A program made the translations under genes and the position numbers. The notes beneath the pieces are model-generated. The model saw only the letters and a program-made list of their open reading frames with translations. It was not told the origin of the DNA and made no database searches. From Burkholderia sp. 4M9327F10 (GTDB lineage: Bacteria > Pseudomonadota > Gammaproteobacteria > Burkholderiales > Burkholderiaceae): 64,000 nucleotides of DNA. This document shows positions 53,039 through 62,385 of this stretch, piece after piece (positions within the stretch are counted from its first letter, which is position 1; each line of letters starts with the position of its first letter). The DNA lies in contig NZ_SCNV01000042.1 of the NCBI RefSeq assembly GCF_005503145.1, positions 1 through 64,000 on the forward strand. Direction: 5' to 3'.

Positions 53039-53172
53039 ATGTGCAGCTTGGGACAGAGACAACCGCGGTGCCGTCATGCCTGCATCGTCTTCCCGGCCGG
53101 GAAGGGGCTGCGTGTGATGGATGCAGTGCCCGTCAATGCTCAATCGCCAGTCCCTACACTCAAGGAGCAGTC

Positions 53173-54648
53173 ATGGCTCAGTTCAGTGCAGCACCGCATA
53201 ATCCCGGCTTCAGCAGCGAGAGTTCGTCGGACGATTCCGATGTGCCCGCCGGTTACAGCGAGCGTCTCTATAACGAAGATCTCGCGCCGCTGCGCCACCA
53301 GACGTGGAGCGCCTACAACATCTTCGCGTTCTGGATGTCGGACGTGCACAGCGTGGGTGGATACGTATTTGCAGGCAGTCTGTTCGCCCTCGGTCTCACC
53401 AGCTGGCAAGTGCTGATCGCGTTACTGGTGGGCATCTCCATCGTCAACCTGTTCTGCAATCTGATTGCCAAGCCGAGCCAGCAGAACGGCGTGCCTTATC
53501 CGGTCGCGTGCCGCGCGACCTTCGGCGTGCTTGGGGCGAACCTTCCCGCGGTCATACGCGGCCTGATCGCCGTTGCGTGGTACGGCATTCAGACCTATCT
53601 CGCGTCGAGCGCGCTGGTAATCGTCGTACTGAAGTTTTTCCCGCAATGGCTGCCCTATGCGGATGTGCACCATCATGGCTTCATGGGGCTTTCCGCGCTC
53701 GGCTGGGGCGGTTTCATGCTGCTATGGGTGCTGCAGGCGCTGGTGTTCTGGCACGGCATGGAGACGATCAAGAAGTTTATCGATTTCGCCGGACCGGCCG
53801 TGTACGTGGTGATGTTCGTTCTCGCGGGCTATATGGTGTGGCGCGCCGGCTGGCAAAACATCGGCATCAATCTGGGCGGCGTGAAATATCACGGGCTCGG
53901 CGTCGTACCGGTGATGATCACGGCGATCTCGCTAGTGGTGTCCTATTTCTCGGGGCCGATGCTGAATTTCGGCGACTTCTCGCGCTACGGCAAAAGCTTT
54001 CGCAGCGTGAAGGCGGGCAATTTCTGGGGCTTGCCGGTCAATTTTCTGGCGTTTTCGCTGGTGACCGTGGTGACGACCGCGGCCACGCTGCCGGTGTTCG
54101 GCCAGTTGATCACGGACCCGGTGGAAACGGTCGGACGGATCGACTATCCGAGTGCGGTGATTCTCGGTGCGCTGACCTTTACGATTGCAACGATCGGGAT
54201 CAATATCGTGGCTAACTTCGTCTCGCCGGCCTTCGATTTTTCGAACGTTGCGCCGCGCCTCATTAGCTGGCGCATGGGCGGGATGCTGGCGGCGGTCGCG
54301 TCGGTTTTCATCACGCCGTGGAACCTGTTCAACAACCCGGCAGTGATTCATTACACCCTCGACGTGCTCGGCAGTTTTATCGGACCTTTGTATGGTGTCC
54401 TGATCGTCGATTTCTATCTGGTGAAGCGCCAGAAGATCGTGCTGCACGATCTTTATACCGTCTCCGAAACGGGCACGTACTGGTACCGCAACGGTGTGAA
54501 TTACAAGGCGGTTGCCGCCTTGCTGCCCGCTGCGGCGATTGCGGTGACCTGCGTGATGGTGCCGTCGCTCGACGGTATGGCGAATTTCTCGTGGTTTATC
54601 GGCGCGGGCCTCGGTGCTGTGTTTTACCGCGTGCTGACCTTGCGCTGA
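53173..54648 (+). CDS. NCS1-family permease, likely allantoin or purine
   Basis: A 491-residue permease of the nucleobase:cation symporter-1 family with 12 membrane segments. DVPAGYSERLYNEDLAPLRHQTWSAYNIFAFWMSDVHSVGGY is the hallmark N-terminus, and NFGDFSRYG and YPSAVILGALTF lie in later segments. Its position among allantoin genes points to allantoin uptake (PucI/AllW type), though uracil or hydantoin is possible. AAGGAG precedes the ATG. Confidence 0.9.
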   Translation: MAQFSAAPHNPGFSSESSSDDSDVPAGYSERLYNEDLAPLRHQTWSAYNIFAFWMSDVHSVGGYVFAGSLFALGLTSWQVLIALLVGISIVNLFCNLIAKPSQQNGVPYPVACRATFGVLGANLPAVIRGLIAVAWYGIQTYLASSALVIVVLKFFPQWLPYADVHHHGFMGLSALGWGGFMLLWVLQALVFWHGMETIKKFIDFAGPAVYVVMFVLAGYMVWRAGWQNIGINLGGVKYHGLGVVPVMITAISLVVSYFSGPMLNFGDFSRYGKSFRSVKAGNFWGLPVNFLAFSLVTVVTTAATLPVFGQLITDPVETVGRIDYPSAVILGALTFTIATIGINIVANFVSPAFDFSNVAPRLISWRMGGMLAAVASVFITPWNLFNNPAVIHYTLDVLGSFIGPLYGVLIVDFYLVKRQKIVLHDLYTVSETGTYWYRNGVNYKAVAALLPAAAIAVTCVMVPSLDGMANFSWFIGAGLGAVFYRVLTLR

Positions 54649-54693
54649 TTGTTTGCCGATCGTCCAGTAAGCCAGCTGTAACAGGAGCTCGAG

Positions 54694-55467
54694 ATGCGTA
54701 TCAAACTGATCAACCCCAACACGACTCAGCGGATGACCGATGCGATGGGGCGCTGCGCAAGAGAGGTGGTCGCGCCCGGTACCGAAGTGATAGCGGTCAG
54801 CCCGACCATGGGGCCACCGTCGATTGAAGGCTATTACGACGAAGCACTCGCCACGCCGGGTCTGCTCGCAGAGGTCGCTGCGGGCGAGCGTGAAGGCTGC
54901 GACGGCTATGTGATTGCCTGCTTCGGCGACCCCGGGCTCTACGCGGCCCGCGAACTCGCACGCGGTCCGGTGATCGGCATTGCCGAAGCGGCGATGCACG
55001 TGGCGAGCGTGCTGGCGCCGTCGTTTTCGGTGGTGACGACGCTCTCGCGCACCTGTGGCATGGCCTGGCATCTGGCCGAGCGCTACGGCATGACGCGGTT
55101 CTGCAGCAACGTGCGCGCAACCGACGTGGCGGTGCTCGAACTCGATCAGCCAGGCTCGGAGGCGCGCAGGATCATTACCGAGGAGTGCCGCCGGGCGCTC
55201 GAGGAGGACGGCTCGGAGGCGATCGTGCTCGGCTGTGCGGGGATGGCCGGACTGTGCGCGCAGATTCAGGCCGAACTGGGCGTGCCGGTGGTCGAAGGCG
55301 TGACGGCGGCGGTGAAGTGGGTGGAGGCGCTGGTTACGCTGCGGCTTGGCACGGCCAAGCGCGGCGACTACGCGCGCCCGCTCCTGAAGCGCTATGACGG
55401 CGCCTTCGAGGCGTTTAGTCCGACGGAGGCGCATCCCGTCCGTCCGCCGTCGCGCTTTGGGCTTTAA
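54694..55467 (+). CDS. Allantoin racemase (Asp/Glu/hydantoin racemase family)
   Basis: A 257-residue two-cysteine racemase: the bases are the cysteines in GYVIACFGDPGL (about residue 77) and IVLGCAGMAGL (about 182). INPNTTQRMTDAM and GIAEAAMHVASVLAPSFSVVTT are typical of HyuE/HpxA proteins. It interconverts R- and S-allantoin so that both reach the allantoinase. AGGAG lies 8 bases before the ATG. Confidence 0.88.
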   Translation: MRIKLINPNTTQRMTDAMGRCAREVVAPGTEVIAVSPTMGPPSIEGYYDEALATPGLLAEVAAGEREGCDGYVIACFGDPGLYAARELARGPVIGIAEAAMHVASVLAPSFSVVTTLSRTCGMAWHLAERYGMTRFCSNVRATDVAVLELDQPGSEARRIITEECRRALEEDGSEAIVLGCAGMAGLCAQIQAELGVPVVEGVTAAVKWVEALVTLRLGTAKRGDYARPLLKRYDGAFEAFSPTEAHPVRPPSRFGL

Positions 55468-55738
55468 AGGCCGGGTAAACGCCAAGCAAGCAGCAGGCAA
55501 GCGCCAGCTCGCCCGGGCCGGAAACCCCCAGCCGCCCGGCCCGGCACATACTTCTGCTCTGACACGCACTATCTGGCCGTGTGTATGGGCGCACCCAGGC
55601 GTTTTCGCTACACTGGCTTCACCAGACGCTGGGCGGACGAATAGGCATTGTCGGCGGTTTCCGCCCGCGCCGGCGCAGAGATTCGGACGTGTTTCACGTT
55701 TCTTCACACCGTTTTTGCCACCACGCATTCGTCAAACC

Positions 55739-56689
55739 ATGCCACTCGACTCGAACTATCCACGCGACCTGATCGGCTACGGCCGTCACCCGGTCCAGGC
55801 AAACTGGCCCGGCCGGGCGCGCGTTGCGGTGCAATTCGTGCTCAATTATGAAGAGGGCGGCGAGAATTGCGTGCTGCACGGCGACCCGGGCTCGGAGCAG
55901 TTCCTTTCGGAGATTGTCGGCGCGGCTGCCTATCCGGCGCGCCACATGAGCATGGAGTCGATCTACGAATACGGCTCGCGTGCCGGTGTCTGGCGTATCC
56001 TGCGCGAATTCGAAAAGCGCGGCCTGCCGCTGACCGTATTCGGCGTCGGCATGGCGATCGAGCGTCATCCTGAACTCGCCCGCGCCTTTGTCGAACTGGG
56101 ACATGAGATTGCCTGCCACGGCTACCGCTGGATTCACTACCAGGATGTGTCGCCGGAGAAAGAGGCGGAGCACATGCGCCTCGGCATGGAAGCGATCGAG
56201 CGTGTGACCGGTGAGCGTCCGCTAGGCTGGTACACCGGACGCGACAGTCCCAATACGCACCGCCTCGTCGCCGAATACGGCGGCTTCCTGTACGACTCGG
56301 ATTACTACGGCGACGACCTGCCGTTCTGGATGGACGTTGAAGTGAGCGGTGGGGCAAAGACGCCGCAACTGATCGTGCCGTACACGCTCGACACCAACGA
56401 CATGCGCTTTGCGAGCCCGCAAGGCTTCAACACCGCCGATCACTTCTTCACCTACCTGCGCGACGCGTTCGACGTGCTCTACGAAGAGGGCGACGAAGCG
56501 CCGAAGATGCTCTCAATCGGCATGCATTGCCGGCTGCTGGGCCGCCCGGGGCGCTTCCGCGCGCTACAGCGCTTCCTTGACCATATCGAACAGCACGATC
56601 GCGTCTGGGTGACGCGGCGCGTCGACATTGCGCGGCACTGGCGCGAACACCATCCTTACCAACAAAGCAACCGCGGGGCTGCGGCATGA
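55739..56689 (+). CDS. puuE: Allantoinase PuuE (polysaccharide-deacetylase fold)
   Basis: A 316-residue metal-independent allantoinase, which opens allantoin to allantoate. NYPRDLIGYGRHPVQANWPGRARVAVQFVLNYEEGGE is the family opening; HGYRWIHYQDV and SPEKEAEHMRLGMEAIERVTGERPLGWYTGR are the core. The start at 55739 matches the family's MPLDSNYPRDL. The 271-base gap before it shows no gene. Overlaps uraD by 4 bases (ATGA). Confidence 0.93.
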   Translation: MPLDSNYPRDLIGYGRHPVQANWPGRARVAVQFVLNYEEGGENCVLHGDPGSEQFLSEIVGAAAYPARHMSMESIYEYGSRAGVWRILREFEKRGLPLTVFGVGMAIERHPELARAFVELGHEIACHGYRWIHYQDVSPEKEAEHMRLGMEAIERVTGERPLGWYTGRDSPNTHRLVAEYGGFLYDSDYYGDDLPFWMDVEVSGGAKTPQLIVPYTLDTNDMRFASPQGFNTADHFFTYLRDAFDVLYEEGDEAPKMLSIGMHCRLLGRPGRFRALQRFLDHIEQHDRVWVTRRVDIARHWREHHPYQQSNRGAAA

Positions 56690-57207
56690 AGGCGATGCAA
56701 TACACTCTGGATCAACTGAACGGCATCTCGAGCGACGCGTTCGTCGCGGCGCTGTCGGGCATTTTCGAGCACTCGCCGTGGGTGGCGGAAATCGCAGCCG
56801 GGCAGCGGCCCTTTGCGAGCATCGACGCACTGCATCACACGATGTCGAACGCCGTCGAAACTTCCGGTGAGGCGAAGCAGCTTGCGCTGATCAATGCCCA
56901 CCCGGAGCTCGCCGGCAAGGCCGCCGTGCGCGGCGAGCTGACGGCCGAGTCGACCCGTGAGCAGAGCGGCGCGGGCCTGTCGCAATGCACCCAGGCCGAG
57001 TTCGACAAGCTGGTTGCGCTGAACGCGGCGTATCGCGAGAAATTCGGCTTCCCGTTCATTCTCGCGGTGCGCGGTTACGACCGCCACGGCATCATCGCCA
57101 ACTTCGAAGCACGCGTGAACAACAGCCGCGGCGACGAATTGCGCGCGAGCCTCGACCAGATCTACCGTATCGCACGCTTCAGGCTCGACGACCTGATCGA
57201 CGCGTAA
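56686..57207 (+). CDS. uraD: OHCU decarboxylase
   Basis: A 173-residue enzyme that decarboxylates 2-oxo-4-hydroxy-4-carboxy-5-ureidoimidazoline to S-allantoin. The active-site His is in INAHPELAGKAA (about residue 70), with SGAGLSQCTQAEFDKLVALNAAYREKFGFPFILAVRG after it. Full length. Translationally coupled to puuE. Confidence 0.94.
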   Translation: MKAMQYTLDQLNGISSDAFVAALSGIFEHSPWVAEIAAGQRPFASIDALHHTMSNAVETSGEAKQLALINAHPELAGKAAVRGELTAESTREQSGAGLSQCTQAEFDKLVALNAAYREKFGFPFILAVRGYDRHGIIANFEARVNNSRGDELRASLDQIYRIARFRLDDLIDA

Positions 57208-57307
57208 GCGCGCGTCATCATCGCCACGCCCGCGCGAGCATTCGTGCGTGGGGTGGCTCTCGAAACCAGGCGTTTCTTAGCACTATCAGACAGGAAGGAA
57301 GACAAAG

Positions 57308-58318
57308 ATGGCACTCCCGATTCTCGACCCCAACGCACCGGACTTCACGCGCCGCTATGTGAACCTGGCGGACCCGCGTCTCGGCGCGCAGGCGCTCGAG
57401 GCTAGTGACGATTTCTTCGCGCCGAAGGAACGGATGCTGAATCCGGAACCCGCCGTCTTCATTCCGGGCAAGTACGACGATCACGGCAAGTGGATGGACG
57501 GCTGGGAAACGCGCCGCAAGCGCACCACCGGCTACGACTGGTGTGTGGTGAAGCTAGCACGTCCGGGCGTAATCAAGGGTCTCGACCTCGATACGAGCCA
57601 CTTCACCGGCAATTTCCCGCCGGCGGCGTCGGTGGAAGCGGCGCGCGTCGTGGACGGCCAGCCGAACCAGTCGACCCAGTGGACCGAAATCGTCCCGTCG
57701 ACCACGTTGCAGGGCAATAGCCACCACTACCACGAAGTCAGCGACAGCAACGCGTACACGCACCTGCGCGTCAACATCTACCCGGACGGCGGCATTGCGC
57801 GTCTGCGCGTCTACGGCCAGCCGCAAGTGGATTGGGCCGGCGCGAGCCGTACCGAGCAGTTCGATCTGGCGGCAATGGAAAACGGCGCGTACCTGGTCGC
57901 CGCGAATAACCAGCACTTCGGCGCTGCCTCGACGATTCTGATGCCAGGCCGTGGCGTGAACATGGGCGACGGCTGGGAAACGCGCCGCCGCCGCGAGCCG
58001 GGTAATGACTGGGCGATCGTCGCGCTCGCGCAACCGGGCGTGATCAGGAAGATCGAAGTGGATACCGCGCACTTCAAGGGCAATTACCCGGACCGCTGCT
58101 CGATCCAGGCTGCTTACGTGACGGGCGGCACCGACAGCTCGCTGATCACGCAGGCCATGTTCTGGCCGGTCTTGCTCGGCGAACAGAAGCTGCAGATGGA
58201 CAAGCAGCATTACTTCGAAAGTGAACTGGCGGCGCTCGGCCCAGTTACGCACGTGCGCTTTAACATCATTCCGGACGGCGGGGTTTCGCGTCTGCGCCTG
58301 TGGGGCACGCTCGCATAA
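57308..58318 (+). CDS. alc: Allantoicase
   Basis: A 336-residue allantoicase (allantoate to ureidoglycolate and urea). The internal duplication is visible: GWETRRKRTTGYDWCVVKLARPGVIKGLDLDTSHFTGNFP and GWETRRRREPGNDWAIVALAQPGVIRKIEVDTAHFKGNYP, at about residues 65-104 and 222-261. CAGGAAGG precedes the ATG. Its TAA shares one base with the next ATG. Confidence 0.95.
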   Translation: MALPILDPNAPDFTRRYVNLADPRLGAQALEASDDFFAPKERMLNPEPAVFIPGKYDDHGKWMDGWETRRKRTTGYDWCVVKLARPGVIKGLDLDTSHFTGNFPPAASVEAARVVDGQPNQSTQWTEIVPSTTLQGNSHHYHEVSDSNAYTHLRVNIYPDGGIARLRVYGQPQVDWAGASRTEQFDLAAMENGAYLVAANNQHFGAASTILMPGRGVNMGDGWETRRRREPGNDWAIVALAQPGVIRKIEVDTAHFKGNYPDRCSIQAAYVTGGTDSSLITQAMFWPVLLGEQKLQMDKQHYFESELAALGPVTHVRFNIIPDGGVSRLRLWGTLA

Positions 58319-58830
58319 TGAAAACGCTCGCCATCGAACCGTTGACCAAGGAAGCGTTCACCCTGTTTGGCGATGTGATCGAACTCGAAGGCGCGAAGCA
58401 GATTCCGATCAACCTCGGCACGACGATCCGCTATCACGATCTCGCGAAAGTGGATGTGACGGACGAGGGCGGCCGCACGCTGGTGAACCTGTTTCGCGGT
58501 CAGCCGCGTGTGCTGCCGTTCGAGGTGAAGATGCTCGAACGCCATCCTCTGGGCAGCCAGGCGTTTGTGCCGCTCAACGACAAGCCTTACCTCGTGGTGG
58601 TGGCGCCGGCCGGCGAGCTCGATGCGACGCGGATTCGCGCGTTCGTGACGAGCGGCTGGCAGGGCGTGAACTACGCGAAAGGCGTGTGGCACCACCCGCT
58701 GATCGCGCTCGGCGAGGTGAGCGATTTCATCGTGGTGGATCGCGGTGGAGATGGGCTCAATCTCAACGAGCAGGATCTCGCGGAGCCGCTGTGGTTGACT
58801 GAGGATGCGTTGAGCGCGGTGACGGCTTGA
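58318..58830 (+). CDS. allA: Ureidoglycolate lyase
   Basis: A 170-residue cupin-type lyase that splits ureidoglycolate to glyoxylate and urea. LTKEAFTLFGDVIE opens the fold, FEVKMLERHPLGSQAFVPL carries the active-site Glu-His and GVWHHPLIALGEVSDFIVVDRGG the second His. Coupled to alc by TAATG. A terminator follows, ending the operon. Confidence 0.93.
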   Translation: MKTLAIEPLTKEAFTLFGDVIELEGAKQIPINLGTTIRYHDLAKVDVTDEGGRTLVNLFRGQPRVLPFEVKMLERHPLGSQAFVPLNDKPYLVVVAPAGELDATRIRAFVTSGWQGVNYAKGVWHHPLIALGEVSDFIVVDRGGDGLNLNEQDLAEPLWLTEDALSAVTA

Positions 58831-58868
58831 TGGGGTAGCAGCGGCTATGTTGGCCGCGGGAAGTAGAC

Positions 58869-58899
58869 AACGCCCAAGGTATTTGCCTTGGGCGTTTTT
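58869..58899 (+). terminator. Rho-independent terminator after allA
   Basis: AACGCCCAAGG (58869-58879) pairs perfectly with CCTTGGGCGTT (58886-58896) around a 6-base loop and runs into TTTTTG. It closes the allantoin operon just before the converging hipA gene. Confidence 0.93.
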
Positions 58900-58909
58900 G
58901 TATGGGGTG

Positions 58910-60274
58910 TTAGCTTTTCGTGCGCCCGCGCTTAGCAAGCAGAGGTGACTGTCCGATGATTTCGCGCGCCCGTTCCGGCGGTTCTGGCGCCGAAAAGCCG
59001 GCGGCTTCGATTGCAGGCTTGAGACTCCTGAATTGAACGCTTTTCTTCGGGGTGCGCAGCGATTCCATGCCGTCGTTCCACGCGTGCAGCATCTGTTTGG
59101 CTACACCTCGCCATTGCGGCTCGTTCTTTGCTGCTTCGATCACTTCGTGGCCGACTGCTACCGCAGAATCGCATAAGGCCTCCACCATTGCCGCATATTT
59201 GGGTGGTGGGATACCGACGCGGGAATTGAAAAAGCGTTCAAGCGCCTTGCCTGCCGCCCACGTTTTACGACCATCGACTGCCAGTCCAGGAGGATTCGCT
59301 GCAAAGCGTGGATAGGCTTGTGTGGTCACAATGTCGTAGACGGGCGTAAAGGCTACGTCATCGACGGACGTATAGAAAAGAGCAATGTTCTTGGTATGAC
59401 AATCCGCGTTACGGACCACATAGTTGCTAAGCAGATGCCAGCCTAATTGTTCCAACTGTTGTCGCATGCTGTTCCGGTCTAGCAAATAGGCTTTCGCGAC
59501 ATTAAGCACTTTCTCTGTAGTTGAGTTGTATTTCTCATGCGGCGGTAGACCGAGCAGCCCGCACATATCCTCGACACCATGGACGGGAAAGCCTTCCGCG
59601 TTTACGTCGAAGCGTTCGACGACGAGCGCCCGGCCATCGTCCGACATCTGTGTACGCGCTACGGGCGCCACGCCGAGACGTTCGAGCACGCGCATCGAAT
59701 AGAACTCGTTAAATCCAAGGAACGGCGTATTCTCGTCCGAACCTTTGACAATGTATCGGCTGGTTCGAATCGTGGGTTTTCCAAGCGGACCGTCGAAAAC
59801 GGGGCGGCCAGTCGAGTTTCTTTGCGGAGCAATGAACTTTGGCACAGCGCCTGAGATAGCGGCACGTGCATAATCGCGAACCAGCGCGGCGAAATGCTCG
59901 GCCGTGTTGTCGCCATGAAGCACCTCTTTGACATCCAACGCCTGCAAGGTGGTGCCGGGCTCGACTCCTTCTGGTGTCACGGTGACGCGTCCGATCCCCA
60001 TTGCGCCCACCACGGCCAGTAGAGAAAGGTCTGTGCCGTCGAGCAAGGGCCCAAATTGTTCCCGGATCAGGTTCAGCAAATAGCCTTCGGGCAGGTTCTG
60101 GCGAAAGAACGGATGCAGGTCGCGTGGCCAGCGCCAAGCTTCTTGACGTACGGGCATTGTCAGACTGACGAAATCGCTGGGCGCTACGTCTCGTTCGTAT
60201 TGAAGGACATAGTCGTCGCGCTCGCGAAAGAGCGTGGCGACCTTCCTGCTTTGGACCTGAATATCGAGCTTCAT
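58910..60274 (-). CDS. hipA: HipA-family Ser/Thr kinase toxin
   Basis: A 454-residue HipA kinase. SGAVPKFIAP is the flexible ATP loop (HipA has GVQPK), VERFDVN is in the core, the catalytic Asp is in VVRNADCHTKNIALF and the metal Asp in PVYDIVTT. Homologues phosphorylate glutamyl-tRNA synthetase and stop growth. Its start overlaps the antitoxin stop by 4 bases. The C-terminal basic tail (LLAKRGRTKS) is unremarkable. No decay seen. Confidence 0.92.
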   Translation of the reverse strand: MKLDIQVQSRKVATLFRERDDYVLQYERDVAPSDFVSLTMPVRQEAWRWPRDLHPFFRQNLPEGYLLNLIREQFGPLLDGTDLSLLAVVGAMGIGRVTVTPEGVEPGTTLQALDVKEVLHGDNTAEHFAALVRDYARAAISGAVPKFIAPQRNSTGRPVFDGPLGKPTIRTSRYIVKGSDENTPFLGFNEFYSMRVLERLGVAPVARTQMSDDGRALVVERFDVNAEGFPVHGVEDMCGLLGLPPHEKYNSTTEKVLNVAKAYLLDRNSMRQQLEQLGWHLLSNYVVRNADCHTKNIALFYTSVDDVAFTPVYDIVTTQAYPRFAANPPGLAVDGRKTWAAGKALERFFNSRVGIPPPKYAAMVEALCDSAVAVGHEVIEAAKNEPQWRGVAKQMLHAWNDGMESLRTPKKSVQFRSLKPAIEAAGFSAPEPPERAREIIGQSPLLAKRGRTKS

Positions 60275-60540
60275 TGATTGGGTCCCGACGCCGCGCGTTG
60301 CTCGGCAAGGATGTCTTCAAGCGTCCGGCCATGTCCGTGGGCAACCACCTTGAGATCGTAGCCTGCCGCCTCGAGCAGGCGCACCAGTACGGAAACGCTC
60401 ATGTCATTTTTCGCGAGCGTCTCCATTCGCGCGACGGTGGTGCGTGCGACGCCGGCGCGGCGTGCCAGTTCCTCCTGTGACAGGCTGGATTCGCGGCGCA
60501 CTTCCTTCAACATGTCAGAGACGTCGGCAAGCGTGGTCAT
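60271..60540 (-). CDS. hipB: HipB-family antitoxin (XRE-type)
   Basis: An 89-residue HTH_XRE protein. The helix-turn-helix is SLSQEELARRAGVARTTVARMETLAKNDMSVSVLVRLLEAAGYDL (about residues 19-63). It binds the operators upstream, which recur three times, and blocks HipA. The start at 60540 (MTTLADVSDMLKEVRR) is preferred over an in-frame upstream one. Confidence 0.9.
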   Translation of the reverse strand: MTTLADVSDMLKEVRRESSLSQEELARRAGVARTTVARMETLAKNDMSVSVLVRLLEAAGYDLKVVAHGHGRTLEDILAEQRAASGPNQ

Positions 60541-60582
60541 TTGTGGCCCCAGGGCATCAGAAAACCGGGATTGAGCAATTAT

Positions 60583-60679
60583 TGTAGCCTGAAAGGCACA
60601 AAGCATTACTTCTATTTTGTGTCTTAAGGGCTACAAAATTGGCCGAAAATAGAGTTTTGGTAGCCCAAGAGACACAATT
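60583..60679. promoter_or_regulatory. Three candidate HipB operators
   Basis: Three copies of a GTAGCC-N5-6-RCACAA element: forward at 60583-60601, inverse at 60617-60636 and forward at 60659-60679. Only the central bases vary. Between and around them the sequence is AT-rich, as in a promoter. They lie directly upstream of hipB, where autorepressing HipB should bind. Confidence 0.72.
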
Positions 60680-60762
60680 TATGGCGTATCCGATGCTCCC
60701 ATCGTAGCGCTGCCGGTTCTCACTCTGACGAGGTTAGCGGTTAAAAGCACCGTGACCCAAAC

Positions 60763-60797
60763 AAAAACGGGCCTTCCGCTCCCGCGAAAAGCCCGCT
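60763..60797 (-). terminator. Rho-independent terminator of puuD
   Basis: On the minus strand CGGGC (60795-60791) pairs with GCCCG (60772-60768) and the inner stem is further extended by TTC/GAA-type pairs, with TTTTTGTTTGG after it. It is 61 bases beyond the puuD stop. Confidence 0.7.
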
Positions 60798-60857
60798 CCA
60801 TACTACCAACCAATCCGCTAAACCAGCCAGCCGACCGCAGCGGCCAGCCCAGCCCAA

Positions 60858-62051
60858 TTACTTCAACGCCCCGCCCTGGAACCAGGCCGCAATCTTCTGG
60901 CGCTCGTCATCGGTCATATGCGTCACGTTCCCCAACGGCATCGCTTTCAACGTCACCGCCTGCTGATACAGACGCTGCGCATTCTGCGAGATCTCATCCG
61001 GCGTATCGAACATCACGCCTGACGGCGCGCTGCCCATCAAGGTCGGATGCGCGGAGTGGCACGCGGCACAACGCTGCTGCAGGATCGGCGCAATGTCGGC
61101 GACCTTCAGCGTCGGCGCATTGGCGGCTTCCGCCTGCGGCACGACCGGCTTCGGCATCGTCCAGAAGAGGGCGCCGAACATCAGCGCAATCCCGACCAGC
61201 GGCAGATACCACAGCACCTGGCCACGATGGCGCATCACAAAGAACTGACGAATCAGCGCGCCGGCGAACATGATCATCGCGAGCACGAGCCAGTTGTACT
61301 GGTTCGTGTAGGTCATCGCGTAGTGGTTCGACAGCATCGCGAACACCACCGGCAGCGTGAAGTACGTGTTGTGCACCGAACGTTGCTTGCCGCGCTTGCC
61401 GTAGATCGGGTTCGGCGTGTCGCCCTTCAACATCGCGTCGACCATCTTGCGCTGGCCCGGAATGATCACGAAGAACACGTTGGCCGACATGATCGTCGCG
61501 AGCATCGCGCCGACGATCAGGTATGCAGCACGGCCCGCGAAGATATGGCATGCCAGCCATGCCGCGATCAGCACATATGCGCCGACGCAGATGCCGAGCA
61601 CCTTGTCCTTGTTGCCCAGCAAGCGGCACAGCGAGTCGTAGACAATCCAGCCCGCGGCAAGAAAGCCGAGCGCGGAGAAGATGGCCACCACCGGGCCCAT
61701 ATCCATGACGTTCCTGTCGATCAGATACGTGCTCGGCGAGAACAGATACAGCACCGTGAAGAGACTCGCGCCCGAGAGCCACGTGGTGTACGACGGCCAC
61801 TTCGACCAGTGCAGATCGTCCGGCATTTCAGGCGGCGCGACGGTGTACTTCTGCATGTTGTAAAAGCCGCCGCCGTGCACGTGCCACAGCTCGCCGAACA
61901 CGCCGCGCTTGCGCTGGTTCGGGTCCGTAGGCGGTTTCAGGCTGTTGTCGAGGGCGACGAAATAGAACGATTCGCCAATCCAGGCGATCGCGGCGATGAC
62001 GTGGAACCAGCGCAATGCCAGGTTCAACCAGTCGGTGATAAAGCCTTCCAT
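60858..62051 (-). CDS. puuD: Urate hydroxylase PuuD (membrane-bound, cytochrome c)
   Basis: A 397-residue membrane enzyme that converts urate to 5-hydroxyisourate. Eight or more membrane segments (from residue 9, LNLALRWFHVIAAIAWIGES) carry the conserved LRWFHVIAAIAWIGESFYFVALD, and the C-terminal cytochrome c domain has haem site CAACH (about residue 340) and MPLGNVTHMT. This form hands electrons to the respiratory chain rather than making H2O2. GGAGG lies 7 bases before the ATG. Confidence 0.93.
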   Translation of the reverse strand: MEGFITDWLNLALRWFHVIAAIAWIGESFYFVALDNSLKPPTDPNQRKRGVFGELWHVHGGGFYNMQKYTVAPPEMPDDLHWSKWPSYTTWLSGASLFTVLYLFSPSTYLIDRNVMDMGPVVAIFSALGFLAAGWIVYDSLCRLLGNKDKVLGICVGAYVLIAAWLACHIFAGRAAYLIVGAMLATIMSANVFFVIIPGQRKMVDAMLKGDTPNPIYGKRGKQRSVHNTYFTLPVVFAMLSNHYAMTYTNQYNWLVLAMIMFAGALIRQFFVMRHRGQVLWYLPLVGIALMFGALFWTMPKPVVPQAEAANAPTLKVADIAPILQQRCAACHSAHPTLMGSAPSGVMFDTPDEISQNAQRLYQQAVTLKAMPLGNVTHMTDDERQKIAAWFQGGALK

Positions 62052-62385
62052 GAAACTCCTCCACTTCTGATTCGTTGTTTGCCTCGCGGGCGGCGGTACG
62101 GCTGCGGGTTCGGGTTCAATGACGGCCCACCGGGCCGGCCCGCCACGCGCCACTCGTGCAAACTGCTGTTAGGGGACGCGGTGCGCTCAGTTCGCACAGC
62201 GCCGTATTGTGGTGACCGGTTCGCTCCGATGCGTCAAACCATGGGTCACAGCGACAGGTCACAGGCCAGGCGGTCCGCATTCGACTGCGCTTCGCAGGTG
62301 TCTCCATGCATCTGCGAAATGCAGTGGTTACGAAGTCGGTGAGGCGTGAAACCGGGCCAGTCTCCATGCTGTATCCCGTGACGTG
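62052..62385. other. Intergenic region between uraH and puuD
   Basis: 334 bases. No gene, terminator or clear promoter was seen. uraH is transcribed toward puuD, so the two may be one unit, but the gap is long enough for a separate puuD promoter. Confidence 0.6.

Noticed and set aside
53932..55728. A reverse-strand open frame of about 600 codons opposite the permease and racemase genes
   Set aside because: It lies opposite two well-recognised genes, has the arginine/histidine-rich composition of an antisense frame in high-GC DNA and no SD. The same holds for other long opposite-strand frames, for example at 1926-2882, 19161-20387, 30883-32034 and 34914-36101.
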